From Pieris napi (taxonomy: Eukaryota > Arthropoda > Insecta > Lepidoptera > Pieridae): a stretch of 64,000 nucleotides of DNA. How positions within the stretch are numbered: position 1 is the stretch's first letter; each line of letters opens with the position of its first letter. Below the pieces are notes generated by a model that made no database searches, was not told the origin of the DNA, and worked only from the letters and a program-made list of their open reading frames with translations. Of this stretch, positions 12,601-22,588 are shown piece after piece. The translations under genes and the position numbers were made by a program. The stretch is taken from contig NC_062242.1 of the NCBI RefSeq assembly GCF_905475465.1, forward strand, positions 11,435,501 to 11,499,500. The letters are read 5' to 3'.

Positions 12601-15600
12601 AGGAGGCCCACGCGACAGAAATTGGCCCCAACCACGGTATTACACTTTTTTATTTCAATTTCTAAATTAATAGAGCTGTTCCTGTATTCTATATTCAGTG
12701 TTGCTTCTAATGAGTATCACATGTTGAAGAGCAGGTATATCAATTATTTGTATTTACTCTCTTTTATTTTGTGATAATCGAGATCGCAAGCAAATGTACA
12801 TTCTTTTTTAAGAACTTATTGAATTGGATTGTACTTACAGTGAATGAACATCTTAAATACATTCGTCGTTTGATTACATACTGTTTTAATTTCAGAAACG
12901 ACTTCGGTCGCGAGCGTGATTTCCGCGGTCGAGGCCCGGGCGGCCCACCGGGGCCGATGGGCGGAATGGGCCATATGGGTCCAGGTGGTCCCCGCCAGGA
13001 CCGTGGGCCCCGGGGTCCCATGGACAGAGGCTTTGGGCGAGATCGCTCACAGAACAACAGACCGCCCCCGAACCAACAGGACAAGAGACCTGGCCCCGGA
13101 GGTCCTGGTGGTCCCGGTGGTCCTGGAGGTCCCGGCGGTCCAGGCGGTCCCGGCGCACTCGTCGGACCCACTGGTCCTCCTGGCCCCGGACCTGGTATGT
13201 AATAATATATACTATCACGAAATTCAACAATCGTGTACTTACAAATACAGGCAAACTTCTTGAGCATTAAACAAGGGAGTGGAATAAAGTTTGCGCAGCG
13301 TGGGACACAAACGTCAACTGATTTATTAATCACGCTATCAGTGATACCTAAAAATCGCTCCTGCGCAGGCAAGGACATTCGTTCAAGATGTTTGCCGGTA
13401 TCTATACTGATACCTTATTTTTGATACGTCTATAACTTTGACCACTTTCTTTAATTTTGTATAATAAATTAAAGAAAGTTTAACATATTCAGATGACATA
13501 CAAAATTTAAAAAATTCTCTTCTTTAATATTACAATAACAATAGTTTTAAGATTCAACATATTTTGTTTCAGTGGGCGCATCTAACAGCGGCCCATCAGG
13601 GTCCTGGCAGCGCGGTTCGGCCCCGAACCAGCGAGGGACCAACAGACCTGCGCAGAGTAGGCCCAATCCCAACAACCAGAATCAGAAGGTCTACCTTTTA
13701 CTATTTCACTGTTTGTTGTATTGGATATACCTCGTGAGCTTTCGTCTCTTTCTGTCAAATTGTTTGTACAGTTTAACGAAAAGAGATAGATGTGTACTTC
13801 AGTTAAAACGGCGCAAATATAATAAATTATTTCATTGATGAATAAGAGGGATAGAAGATATGTAAATTTTCTTTAAATACGCATTTGTATTGATTTTTTA
13901 TAATAATATTTCTAGGACTCTGGCAACAATCAAATGGCGAATCAGAATCAGTCACAGAACCAGCAAGCGTGGAATCAGTGGAGCGGTGCTTGGGGTGGCT
14001 GGGGGGGAGGCAATAATTGGGGCAATCAGAACCAAGGTAATGCTGATGGGCAATACTACTTTTTCTATGTAGCCGACTCATTAAACACTTTTTGAAGTGA
14101 TAACTTATGGAAGGGTAGTCCTTCGTTACGTAACGCGTTACGGCGCCAGTCTAGCTTCCTGTTCTCTCACGCATACAGCACAGACTCTCTCCCTCTCTCT
14201 ACTAAGTGTTTAGTATGCGTTAGACAATTACTATTGACATTGAGTATGTAATCTGAAAGTATTATAAAAAACAGTGATTATAAAAAAGATGATGAATGAA
14301 TCAGAGGATAATCTTCGGAACATTCCAGAATTAAATAGTTCAACTTCGATTAGTTTGAGTTATCACTTATGTCGGGCTTCCAGAGACGCTCGCATTTGTC
14401 TATTATTTAGGAGGAAATTTTTTAACATTTATTTTAACTCCAATAAAGTAAAGGAATGTATGGATGAATGTGTCAAACAAATGTCCTAATTATATCAACT
14501 TGAGTTAAAGGAAAATACTTTCTATTTCAAACATGTCGATTTTGTTTATATTTTTTAAGAACCCCGCAGTTAAAAGTAGAGATTTAGGCATTATCCAACA
14601 GAAAAGATGACTATACTCTGATTTTTAATTCCGGAGAATTCTGACATTTCATAAATGTTGCTACTAAAAAAGTTTCCCACCGAAAAAGGGACAAATTTTG
14701 ACCCATTTTAAGGCAAAATAAAATGCTACGTATTTTATTTTGTTTATGATTTACCTACAAAAGGTCAATTTTAATATTTAGTCACTCAAGTGACCTAATA
14801 AAAAATAACAAATATTTCAATATCACGAACAATGTATCGAATTAACTTTAATAACTTTATTTTATTCTTTAGCTGGCATCACTGCCTACTAATTCCAGGT
14901 TTAGTAAACCTTTTAAAAAAAATGTTATCTTTTCTTGTATGTTTTTCACTGTTTGTGATGACAAGGGACGTAATTATTATTCGCCGTAAAACTACTTTTA
15001 ATGTACATACATTCACTAACAAACATACAGTCACATCGATATATCTGCGAACCTGGCTTAATGACGTCATACAAACTGGAGAGATAGCAAAAAAATTGAA
15101 GATGTAAAAATAAAAAATATTTTATTTGTGTACTTATTTTTATTGATACTCGTACCTACTTGAAATTTACAAATACTTATTATTTACATTATTTAAAATT
15201 CAAATTATTTACAAATAATACAAAGTAAAAGTAGAGAGGAAGAGAAAGTGGCGAAACTATTCTAGAAAAGCCTCGACACCAGACATGGTAGCGCTGTCGT
15301 TTTCGTCATCTTCTATATTATCACTCAAAATGTTGTCTTCGGTTTCGCTGTCACTGTCTTCTCCTCCTAATGAAATAAATTGAAAATAAATTATTAAACG
15401 GCGATTGCGTTGGCAACGGTACTGGATAGGCGAAAACGGGGCGGGGTGCGGGGAAGCGCCAGGGGAAGCGCATTCCAGCGAGGTTCGCAGATATTTCCGA
15501 CGGCTTGTAATGTTTGTATAGAGTCATATGTTGACTCGTATTGAAATCGAAAAATGTGCCCGGCCAAAAAGGTTTGTAATCTCTGAAATGTCATAAAATG

Positions 15601-18080
15601 ATGGCTGTCAGAATTAAAAATGTAAAAATCTGAGTCTATAAATAAACATAGATAAGACGTTTAAAGATAAACCCTCGCAGGTTGGGGCAATTGGGGTAAC
15701 TGGGGCTGGGGCAACAACCAGCCGAACAACGCCGGCGGGCAGCAGGGCAACGCGGGCAAGGGCGGCGGCCAGAACAACGCGCAGGGTCAGAACTCGCAGT
15801 GGGGCGGCTACACGGCCCAGCAGTGGTACCAGTGGCAGCAGTGGCAACAGCAACAGCAGGGCTGGCCGGGGGTAACTAATTTTTTAGTTAACAATATGTT
15901 TAACCAACTTCAAAGAAAACCAATGGAGGAGGTTATTGATGCGACGTGAAATTATTTTCTATACTTTTCTGAGTATATGCAGTATAGTTGATTGCTAAAT
16001 TTGCAAAGGAAGTGTTTAGATCAATTAATTATAAAAATCCGCACCATCAGCCATGTTAAAGTAACTTATTAATATCGATAATGTCGTATAATAAGAACAT
16101 TCACATAATATTATGATAATAAGTTGATTTATTTATAATAATTTTTATCAGATTTATAGTCTAAATACTGGCCCAAGCTATTAAGGCTTTAAAACAGGAG
16201 TTACTTAAAATATTGCTTATATTATCATAACAAAATTAAGTACGTGCATACTTAAAGCTAACACAGACTTCATTATGAAAATAGACATTTAAATATGTAA
16301 GTAATCAAAGTTAGTAATAAGTTTAGTGGTAAAAAGAATAAAAAATAATTTTATAAGCCAAGGACACAACCAAACTGAGAGGAGGAACAATTACAACATA
16401 TAGATCTAGTTAACACGTTGGTTTTTTTTTAAACGGTTTTATTTAGCTCACCCCGTTTGTTTTATTCTTGGGTCAAATTTAGTAATTCAAATTTCACCCT
16501 CTTCCTGTCAACCGATTAATCTGAAATTTTGTATACACTTTGGATTTTGGTGACAATACAATAAACTAAATAAATAAAATAAAAATAACTAAATATTATA
16601 AAATATATATTATAGATATATATATATATAACATTATATTAAAAAACTGTATCTATTTTATTAATTAAATATATATTATAGAATTGATTTATTTATATAA
16701 ACTAACGGGCAAGGAACCTTGCAATAATGAAGCACTAAATGAATTAAACAGAATGCGAAATAAAAACTAAAAACTAGAAAATAAAAATAGGTAAAAAAAC
16801 TTTTTAAGTTAAACGGTTTTATGTTAAACATACATTGCAATGTTTAAGATAAATGTACTAAAAACCAAAAAATAATAAAATAGATACAGTCGTGGGAATT
16901 ATAAACATATGCATAGACTAGACTAAAATAAAACCGTAGGGCACGTCAATTGTCTACAATCGTTGATTAAAATGTTTGTTTTGTAATGTTACACTATAAT
17001 TAGGCAGTTGTTCAACCGACAACGATGGACGTGTGATAAGTAGGGCTAGAATGTGGAAACAAGCTAGCAAACTCGATTATAAGCGAGTTTTAGGGTTTCA
17101 TAGTGGTGAGCGAGTAGTACTTTTATCATATGTTTTGTCAATTAAAGACAAACTACGAGCAGTGAAACGATTCCTCGCCAGCCAGCAGTGTGAATGTCCA
17201 ACGATAAACTAGTTGAAACATCTCTTTTATTTACATGGAGTGTATAACTATTGGAATTTCCATGAGCAAGAAAATAGTAAGTAATTTCCTGACCGTCTGC
17301 GGGCCAACTGCCTATTTTAACGACGAATTAAACGATTCTTCTATCTCACATTAAGTCGATAATTTGTAGACAATTGACGTGCCCCACGGTTTTATTTTAG
17401 TCTAGTCTATGCATATGTTTATAATTCCCACGACTGTATCTATTTTATTATTTTTTGGTTTTTAGTACATTTATCTTAAACATTGCAATGTATGTTTAAC
17501 ATAAAACCGTTTAACTTAAAAAGTTTTTTTACCTATTTTTATTTAAATTTAAATTTTGAATGTCCTTATTATATGATCTTGATTTATTTCCTTGCAGCAA
17601 TACAACACTGGTGGTCAGACAGGCTCAGGTGGCAACCAGCAAGGTGCAACGGCGGCTGATCAGGCGCAGGCGTGGGCACAGTATTACCAGGTAAAAATTA
17701 TATTCATGTGTAAAAATTACGAGTTTTTTTTTAAATCTGTAAAACATAATTATAATATAAATAACTGTTTTCAAGTGGCCAATCGTCAACCTCACCAAGG
17801 TTACGTGATACTTCAAAAACTACTAAACCTATTTTGATGATTTTTATTGAAAAGTTGCAATATACCGATGACTACTCTAAATCAGTCTCTCTCTTATCTC
17901 ATTCTGGGAGATTTCTGGACAAACAAACATACAAAATTTAGAAAGACTACCTTCAACAATTAAAGACAAACTCCCTAGTCTAATTCTATATCTAATTGAT
18001 TTTTTTTTCAGAGTTATGGCGCGGGTAACGCAGCGGGCAACAACACATCCGCGACGGGGGCGATTGACAATAAAAAGTAG
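668..18080 (+). CDS. hnRNP U-like protein (SPRY + P-loop + Gly-rich tail), 5' end outside window
   Basis: Nuclear RNA-binding protein of the hnRNP U / hnRNP U-like family; family members act in chromatin-associated RNA processing and the DNA-damage response. I join 22 exons: 668-778, 2236-2326, 2988-3124, 3678-3786, 3931-4043, 5583-5740, 5936-6092, 6177-6326, 7641-7731, 7804-7879, 8912-9032, 10693-10815, 11307-11435, 11745-11913, 12095-12340, 12492-12636, 12896-13194, 13573-13688, 13916-14036, 15681-15871, 17598-17690, 18012-18080 (TAG). They sum to 3015 nt with one open frame, about 1004 residues. Order: charged start, SPRY domain (residues about 65-255), Lys/Glu-rich stretch (to about 375), Walker A GMPGSGKT (444-451) with FILDQ in the conserved hnRNP U position, then a tail rich in G, P, N, Q, W and R. 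The N-terminal SAP domain typical of the family is not seen and would lie upstream. Exon 14 and exon 18 donors (GTTCGG, GTCTAC) are weak. HNRNPU versus HNRNPUL1/2 cannot be settled by eye. Confidence 0.93.
905..1580 (+). repeat. Interspersed repeat beginning CTAGCGACCCGCCCCGGC
   Basis: This opening, followed by CTTTGCACGG and an AT-rich body, is a frequent kind of insect interspersed repeat. It is related in style to the copies at 39811, 40605 and 43483. No coding frame is seen. It lies in intron 1 of the hnRNP U-like gene. Confidence 0.5.
1738..2032 (+). mobile_element. Full-length tRNA-derived SINE (Metulj/HaSE-like)
   Basis: The head has a box A-like TGGCCTAGTGG and box B GGTTCGATCC, about 55 bases apart, so it is pol III-type. 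The body carries CGGTGAAGGAAAACTTCGTG, GACCCAAAAAGTCGACGG and CTGATCACCTACTTGCC. It ends in GTTGTAGCGCTACTGA followed by a T-rich tail. It is the most complete copy here. The family name is from memory of lepidopteran SINEs and is tentative. Confidence 0.85.
2605..2830 (+). mobile_element. Retroelement 3' end, RTE-like tail family
   Basis: Shares ACATGGTGTAATGGTTGCA, GATTAAAAAGAGTGGCG, CTTGATTTGAGAACTGGCAG and GACGTTCATAAGTGTACATT with 3325-3490, 6745-6890 and 21965-22205. The last copy ends in repeated TGATTT, as non-LTR retroelement tails do. Confidence 0.65.
3325..3490 (+). mobile_element. Retroelement 3' end, RTE-like tail family, second copy
   Basis: Shorter copy of the element at 2605, starting at GATTAAAAAGAGTGGCGG and ending ATGAATAAAGTTATTTTGAG. 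It lies in intron 3 of the hnRNP U-like gene. Confidence 0.6.
4733..4793 (+). repeat. Intronic repeat with GAGATCGCAAGCAAAT, copy 1
   Basis: TTTGTATTTACTCTC, a variable gap, then GAGATCGCAAGC. The same arrangement in the same orientation is seen at 6980-7040 and 12738-12797, all within introns of the hnRNP U-like gene. Confidence 0.6.
4871..4931. repeat. Perfect 27-bp inverted repeat (hairpin)
   Basis: Arms at 4871-4897 and 4905-4931 are exact reverse complements separated by 7 bases. It lies in intron 5 of the hnRNP U-like gene. Confidence 0.9.
6430..6616 (-). mobile_element. MITE relic, GCGTTCAAGTATTACG family
   Basis: Truncated copy of the element at 23955-24241. It shares ACGATGCGGGCGGGGATTGA, CTTTACACCACATAATGG and a G-run, and ends TGCGTGACGTAATGATTGAA. 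Strand is arbitrary for this near-palindromic family. Confidence 0.65.
6745..6890 (+). mobile_element. Retroelement 3' end, RTE-like tail family, third copy
   Basis: Partial copy of the 2605 element (CAGTTCTTCTCGTCCGTT, CTTGATTTGAGAACTG, CATGAGTGTACATAAG). It lies in the intron between exons 8 and 9 of the hnRNP U-like gene. Confidence 0.5.
7153..7368 (-). mobile_element. tRNA-derived SINE, antisense in intron 8
   Basis: Runs from CAGTGGCGCTACAACC to CACTAGGCCAACACTGCTC, the reverse complement of the 1738 element. An internal deletion removes part of the middle, after TCTAATAGATCGAG. Confidence 0.85.
8080..8870 (-). mobile_element. 3' fragment of CR1/Zenon-like LINE carrying a minisatellite
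   Basis: Matches the C-terminal part and tail of the LINE at 36177-39413: GGCTCACCTGATGTTAAGTG, the frame encoding TSRQNTK and YHLDVRRSTTERFLRQFLP, then, after a deletion, GACCGCGAAACTGAACGT and GTAGCGACAAAGGG. It is broken by deletion and by the 8527-8786 tandem array. It sits in intron 10, just before the exon at 8912. Confidence 0.85.
8527..8786 (+). repeat. 22-bp minisatellite inside a LINE relic
   Basis: Eleven units of ATATGTCAACATCAACTATGAC type (two of them 25 bp, with an extra ATA) plus a partial twelfth. Each junction forms the palindrome GACATATGTC. Units differ by one to three bases. Confidence 0.92.
9033..10692 (+). other. Long intron 11 of the hnRNP U-like gene, no gene seen
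   Basis: AT-rich sequence with stops in all frames. I recognise no coding exon, RNA gene or named repeat in it. Confidence 0.5.
10693..11913 (+). other. P-loop (polynucleotide-kinase-like) exons of the hnRNP U-like gene
   Basis: Exons 12 to 14. Exon 12 opens with VILMVGMPGSGKTYW, a full Walker A motif with the Gly, Lys and Thr in place. Exon 13 ends in RRRNFILDQ, and exon 14 begins TNVYPSAQRRKLREF, a stretch conserved in hnRNP U proteins. The family fold resembles P-loop polynucleotide kinases, but kinase activity should not be assumed. The exon 14 donor AAAG/GTTCGG is weak. It is chosen because it alone joins in frame to the exon starting at 12095, whose protein (ANFTLPEKGTF onward) fits the family. 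Confidence 0.9.
12492..12494 (+). promoter_or_regulatory. Tandem (NAGNAG) 3' splice site of exon 16
   Basis: The acceptor reads TGTAGCAG. Both AGs, three bases apart, keep the frame, giving either Thr-Asp or Asn before Arg-Trp-Ser. This is a classic tandem acceptor for a one-codon isoform difference. Confidence 0.55.
12738..12797 (+). repeat. Intronic repeat with GAGATCGCAAGCAAAT, copy 3
   Basis: TTTGTATTTACTCTCTTTTA then GAGATCGCAAGCAAATGTAC, the same module as at 4733 and 6980 (copy 2), in intron 16 of the hnRNP U-like gene. Confidence 0.6.
13246..13422. mobile_element. MITE with terminal GCAAACTTCTTGAGCATT, copy 1
   Basis: One end reads AGGCAAACTTCTTGAGCATT; the other reads GTTCAAGATGTTTGCCGGTA, its imperfect reverse complement. 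A second copy with the same interior (GTTTGCGCAGCGTGGGACAC) lies at 58424-58614 in another gene. Confidence 0.75.
14037..15256 (+). other. First part of intron 19 of the hnRNP U-like gene, no gene seen
   Basis: AT-rich. The minus strand has AATAAA-type signals near 15119-15150 that would suit an antisense transcript ending here (see 15257-15366). Nothing else recognised. Confidence 0.4.
15257..15366 (-). CDS. Possible antisense acidic terminal exon, unidentified
   Basis: On the minus strand an acceptor (TTATTTCATTAG) is followed by an open frame of 36 residues. It starts GEDSDSETEDNILSDN, continues IEDDENDSATMSGVEAFLE and ends at a TAG stop. Within about 150 bases downstream the minus strand has AATAAA hexamers, as a real 3' UTR would. 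The highly acidic, non-repetitive composition is unlike the AT-rich intron around it. I do not recognise the protein and found no convincing upstream exon, so it may be a gene nested in, and antisense to, intron 19, or a retrocopy of another gene's last exon. Confidence 0.35.
15872..16777 (+). other. First part of intron 20, very AT-rich, no gene seen
   Basis: Contains AT-only stretches (16560-16690, runs of TATATA). No coding frame or RNA gene recognised. Confidence 0.45.
16778..17544. mobile_element. Foldback element with about 180-bp inverted arms
   Basis: Arms at 16778-16959 and 17364-17544 are near-perfect reverse complements, including CATATGCATAGACTAGACTA and its mirror. The loop is about 404 bases with no long ORF. 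High arm identity suggests recent insertion or arm conversion. It fills most of intron 20 of the hnRNP U-like gene. Confidence 0.9.
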
Positions 18081-18256
18081 ATTTATTTAAATGAAACGTT
18101 TACGTACCAAAAACGGGCAGACGACGCATGATTGAATCAATTTTAAAGAGATTTCTCAGTTTTATGCACTGCACATAGAATTAAATATTGTCTGGCTGTC
18201 ATTTAGAATTTCTCACGTGTTTTGAGCATTTTTGTTATTCACAAATATTTGTTTTA

Positions 18257-18262
18257 AATAAA
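18257..18262 (+). terminator. Poly(A) signal candidate, hnRNP U-like gene
   Basis: AATAAA 177 nt after the TAG stop. A second AATAAA at 18941-18946 could end a longer 3' UTR. Only the hexamers are seen; cleavage sites are inferred. Confidence 0.5.
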
Positions 18263-19697
18263 AATTCTACGTTTAAGTTATCCATAGGCACTTGTTTATG
18301 GATAATTGAATTTTTTTGTTGTGTAAATATTTTTGTCTCCAAACTTAAATACTGCTTATTTCTTCTGGCTATATTTACATTTTGTTTGCATAGGTCCCAA
18401 AATCGCGATTATAGAGATAAGATAGACAATGATTTCTCTACTGAAATTGTCTATGAAAATCAAAAAGGTCGAAAGTGCCTTTGACGAATTGTTCTGTAAC
18501 AAATTGACTCCATTTTATTTCGCATTGAATTTGATTGTTTAATGACTTCACTTTTCATTAATAAGTTATCTATTAAGCGGAAAACTAGTTTTAACATTTA
18601 GCCTGCGTGGGTTCTCTGTAATTTCACATTTCTTGTACGCCATGCCAATTCTGCATGTCTGCTACGGATATTGAAAAAAAAAATGTATCGAAATTCGATA
18701 CTAAAGTTTTTGAAGTTACAGAGTACCAGTCCTGGCGTTTTTAACTCTTCAGTCAAATTTATTATTTCAAGTAAACCAATGTAATAAAAACTTTTTGTAC
18801 TCATTATAAGAATGAAATAGGTTTTTAAGATACGTATAAAACATCCTTTTGTTATAGTTAACAGGATTTTTATTTCTGAACATATTATTCGCTCAGAATA
18901 GATTTTTAAATATCTCAATTTAAGTTGTATTATTATTTTCAATAAAGTTCATGGATATTGTTACTTTGATTAAAAAAGGCGAAGATCTATCAATACTAAC
19001 ATATGTTGCAATTAAGATTTTGTTTGGTTTAAGTATGATTGGGGAGTTCTTCATATTCTAGTTATTAAAAGGTCAATTGACAGATTGACAATTGTCTTTA
19101 AAATAAGAATATGAAGGTGGTGAGAATATGAGTAGAAGCCAAAGCTTCACGTGTGTATGTACAAAAGTAGTCTTAAGTTTCTTATGTCAACACATTGATG
19201 CAATTTGATTAAATTTATTGACAAAAAACTTGTTTATTTTTACTCTTCCTTTCCTTAAATTCTTACTTTAGCGATATCAAACATCGGTAGATAAAGCCCT
19301 GATTTTTACAAAAATAAAAAAAGTTCACATGATAAAATATAAAATGATTTTTCTAGTGCAATGAACTAAAATTTGAAAATCATACAGAATTCTGTACTAC
19401 ATACCATTCTGAAGATGCATATACAATATGTTATAATAAGTTGAGGGTACTGGAAAAAATAGCAGCGGACTTTTAATGTGACTAGCAAGGTGTAAAAACC
19501 ATTAGAACTGTCCGGCTATTGAGATAACTGTTTTTCATAGGTCCCCAAGTAACATATATAACATTTAGCTTTTATACTCTAACGAAAGTATATTTATAAT
19601 GTATTAAAGTTTAGGGGTGTCTGGCAGGGGGTATCAACTATCATAAGTGTCTGGCAATGTATGACGAGATTCCTTAAGTTATCTCTATAAAATATAA
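18263..19697 (+). other. 3' UTR / intergenic DNA, no gene seen
   Basis: AT-rich sequence after the hnRNP U-like stop. A second AATAAA at 18941 may extend the transcript. Short ORFs here lack coding character. Confidence 0.4.
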
Positions 19698-20065
19698 AAA
19701 AAAGGTGCGTGTACGCGCGTAAGAAGTTATACTCCTTTGGCATTATTAAAAATAGTTTTTGATTGCATGCAAATAATTAATTACAATTAAATAATCAAAG
19801 ACTGGAAAAGGAGTCATTATAGTCAATAAAGATCAGTTTACATTTGTAAAATTAAATAAATAAATATTTATTATTATTCTCTTACATTAAGTGTAACATA
19901 AATTCTATTATTATTCGAATGTTGTTTTTAAATTATGTCCAATGCCGTAGCATCTTCCGTGGGCAACTTCATTCTGTTAATTTTGTGTCACGGTGCGCGC
20001 GCATCGTAAAATTTCACTCTCATCAATTTTTCATAACGCCTTACGAAGTATAACTTCAAAAATTG
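19698..20065 (+). mobile_element. MITE copy, opposite to 52925-53290
   Basis: Shares GCGCGTAAGAAGTTATACT, TTTGATTGCATGCAAATAA, GACTGGAAAAGGAGTCATTA and CGTGGGCAACTTCATTCTGT with 52925-53290, where they appear in reverse complement. Both ends carry an AGTTATACT motif in inverted orientation. Confidence 0.75.
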
Positions 20066-21960
20066 AGCTTTATACTTTAAGGAATTTAAGGTACTATTTT
20101 ATACACCTTTACTACCTGTTACCTGCCCAAGTAACTACTACCCAAACTCTAAAGTCCCTGGTCGTTCTTACCTGTAGAGGGGACACGCACAGAACTTTCA
20201 GCTTTTATTAAATGACGAAGGTCTGGCCGCCCTGGGCTCTTGTTCTATTAGATTTAGTATTTAAATTTTATCTCTTATCTCCCTTAACATGTCTACGCAC
20301 ATCAGCCGTTATTATAGTCCTAATAAATGGTTCTTTTGACTATATGAAACAATATACTTGCGTCGACGATAATTTTCTTAACATCGATTCCTGAAAAGAG
20401 ATTTTGGAAGAAACAAATGAAACACATAAATTTTGAAAACTGTTTACTTTTCAAAACTCTAATGCCGATATATTTTTTAATGTTACAATATTTCCGAAAA
20501 CCTTATCGTTCAGTCATACGTATTTTGTTAACATTTCACAATTTCTATCAACGCTGGATTCCCATATTCCACAAATTAACCTTTGCAACATATAAGAATC
20601 CAGCATTTTTCATAACAATGAATACTTAACAGTAAACCTAGGTATAGAAATAATAAAATAGAGATTTTATCCAAACCATACCTTAAAGTAACTAACGTCA
20701 AATTTCCATTTTCGCTTACGACAACATTTTTGTCCAGGGATAGGCAAAATAAAAAATAAATGTTCGAGTAGCGTATTAAAAGTAATAAATGCCAATTTAA
20801 CACAATCAAACTTTAAAATAGCCAATGTTTACTAAAATTCACTAAATGATTTTAATATAAAACAATAAAATTAATGCCGCTTCGCCTAGGCCATCACTTC
20901 TAATAAATATTTAATTTAGGTTTGTCATGTTATAAGCCACTCAAGAACTGTAAAAATGTTCTTTGGCTTCTGGCCTATACAGAAAATTATTTGTGTACAA
21001 CAAAACATCAATACGATGAGAATAGCGATCTGTTAAAAATTAAAAACAATACAAGATTGATAAAACCCTCAAACAAACATACAATACACGATGTATGTAC
21101 ATAATCATATTAAATTAAAACCCGACACAAAATCCCAATAGGTGGCGCTATTAGATATTAGGTATAGCGCCATCTACTTGAAGGCATACAAATGAGGCTC
21201 ATTCAATTTCAACAATATCGAGTTGACTGGCGCATTGTCAAGATACTATTTACAGTACGTCCTAATCTATTTCGTTACCCTACGCATTATTATCATTATG
21301 TTTGGTTAATCGTTATTATCACGTGGCAAACTTGTATACGGATCCTATCAAATTTCAGATCCGTCCGAAATCATTTAATCCACATAAACGCGAATTTACA
21401 ACATTATTTACATTACTTAACGTTTCGAGCGCCGAACACCAATCGCGTTCCGCTGTTTCGAAGTAAGTATTTGCCTAAAACCTCATAGAACCCATAAATG
21501 TGTCAAACCGGTTTTTATAAGTGGTTATTGTGTGGAGTTAGAACAAAGCTCAGAAGAGCTTAAGCGTTCGAAAACTTTATTAAAATGCATAATTTAGGGT
21601 TTTATATATTGATTAAACTTATAATAACTCCATACTTTGCTATAAACATTTGGTGAGTTGATTTATAAAATCTACAAATTCCATTTTAAACGACTTAAAA
21701 TCAATAAGAGTCTTATTCAAATCCGTACCAAAGCCTCAAATAGCCAATATTATAGCAAAAACAAAAATTAATACATGTTTATAGTACGGTTATGAATAAC
21801 ACCGTTTTAATTAATCTAAATGACGCCCTTAATTTGAATAGAATAACAACATGGCACAATAATTATTTAAAAAACACTTATATTTTACATTATATGAAAG
21901 CGTGGGATATAGTTATGTACTTTGCATAATAAATAACAATTACATACAAATAGACATTGT
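20066..21960 (+). other. Intergenic DNA, no gene seen
   Basis: AT-rich. A small inverted repeat around 21141-21176 (GGTGGCGCTAT and ATAGCGCCATCT) is the only structure noticed. ORFs are short and look non-coding. Confidence 0.4.
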
Positions 21961-21964
21961 ACTG

Positions 21965-22205
21965 TGTAACATGGTGTAATGGTTGCAACTCCTTACAAAC
22001 GTTGTGTAAAACAAAAACATGGGGATTAAAAAGTGTGGCGGAGAGTTCATTGCCAGTTCTTCTCTTCCGTTCTGCGCCCTTGATTTGAGAACAGGCAGTT
22101 AATGTAAAATTAGAAGCATTTAGTGTATATTTCTTTTTTTTTTGACGTACATAAGTGTACATTGTGTTACATACATGAATAAATGATTTTTGATTTGATT
22201 TGAAT
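21965..22205 (+). mobile_element. Retroelement 3' end, RTE-like tail family, fullest copy
   Basis: Runs from AACATGGTGTAATGGTTGCA to ATGAATAAATGATTTTTGAT with a repeated TGATTT tail. Same family as 2605. Confidence 0.7.
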
Positions 22206-22247
22206 AATAATTGATATAAATAATATCAATAAAACTTCTGTAACATA

Positions 22248-22441
22248 TACAGGTCGTCCCAAGACTATGAGACATCAAGGGATATGTGTTTTTTCACATT
22301 TGAGTCGGTTCGATTACCAGGCGAGACATTGAATGCATATTTAATTTTCAAAATAAAATAAAGTTTCCTTTAGCAACATATCCTATCTACGATATTTAAG
22401 GTACTTTCTCTTTATGTCCCATAGTCTTGGGACGCCCTGTA
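22248..22441. mobile_element. 194-bp MITE, TACAGG...CCCTGTA ends
   Basis: Inverted ends: TACAGGTCGTCCCAAGACTA at the left and TAGTCTTGGGACGCCCTGTA at the right, one or two mismatches over 28 bases. Flanking TA suits a Tc1/mariner-type target site. No ORF. Confidence 0.85.
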
Positions 22442-22588
22442 TGAGCGATTTATATTTACATTGTGTAAACGTTTTTAACTCATATATTTCATACTTTGTT
22501 CATTCATAATTTCATACTTGGTATCTTGTAAAAAAATTGATTTAATTGAGCAACGGAGATTTGAGTATTGACAGAAATAAAATAAATA

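Larger units (their letters stand above)
12095..18080 (+). other. Low-complexity C-terminal tail exons of the hnRNP U-like gene
   Basis: Exons 15 to 22. Exon 15 is an acidic helix followed by Arg/Asp-rich sequence. Exons 16 and 17 are Gly/Pro/Arg-rich, and exon 17 contains a run of seven GGP-type triplets (about 13095-13155). Exons 18 to 21 are Asn/Gln/Gly/Trp-rich with repeats such as WGGWGG, NWGN and QWQQWQQQQ. Such tails bind RNA and drive condensation in hnRNPs. The last exon ends in NKK-stop. GC content is far above that of the AT-rich introns. Confidence 0.85.

Noticed and set aside
12764..13378. Minus-strand 204-codon frame with collagen-like GPPGPP repeats
   Set aside because: It is the antisense shadow of the Gly/Pro-rich exon 17 of the hnRNP U-like gene; the plus strand joins correctly with splice sites on both sides.
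15394..15594. Minus-strand 66-codon frame next to the acidic exon
   Set aside because: GC-rich with Pro/Leu bias but no recognisable protein and no donor linking it in frame to the exon at 15366.
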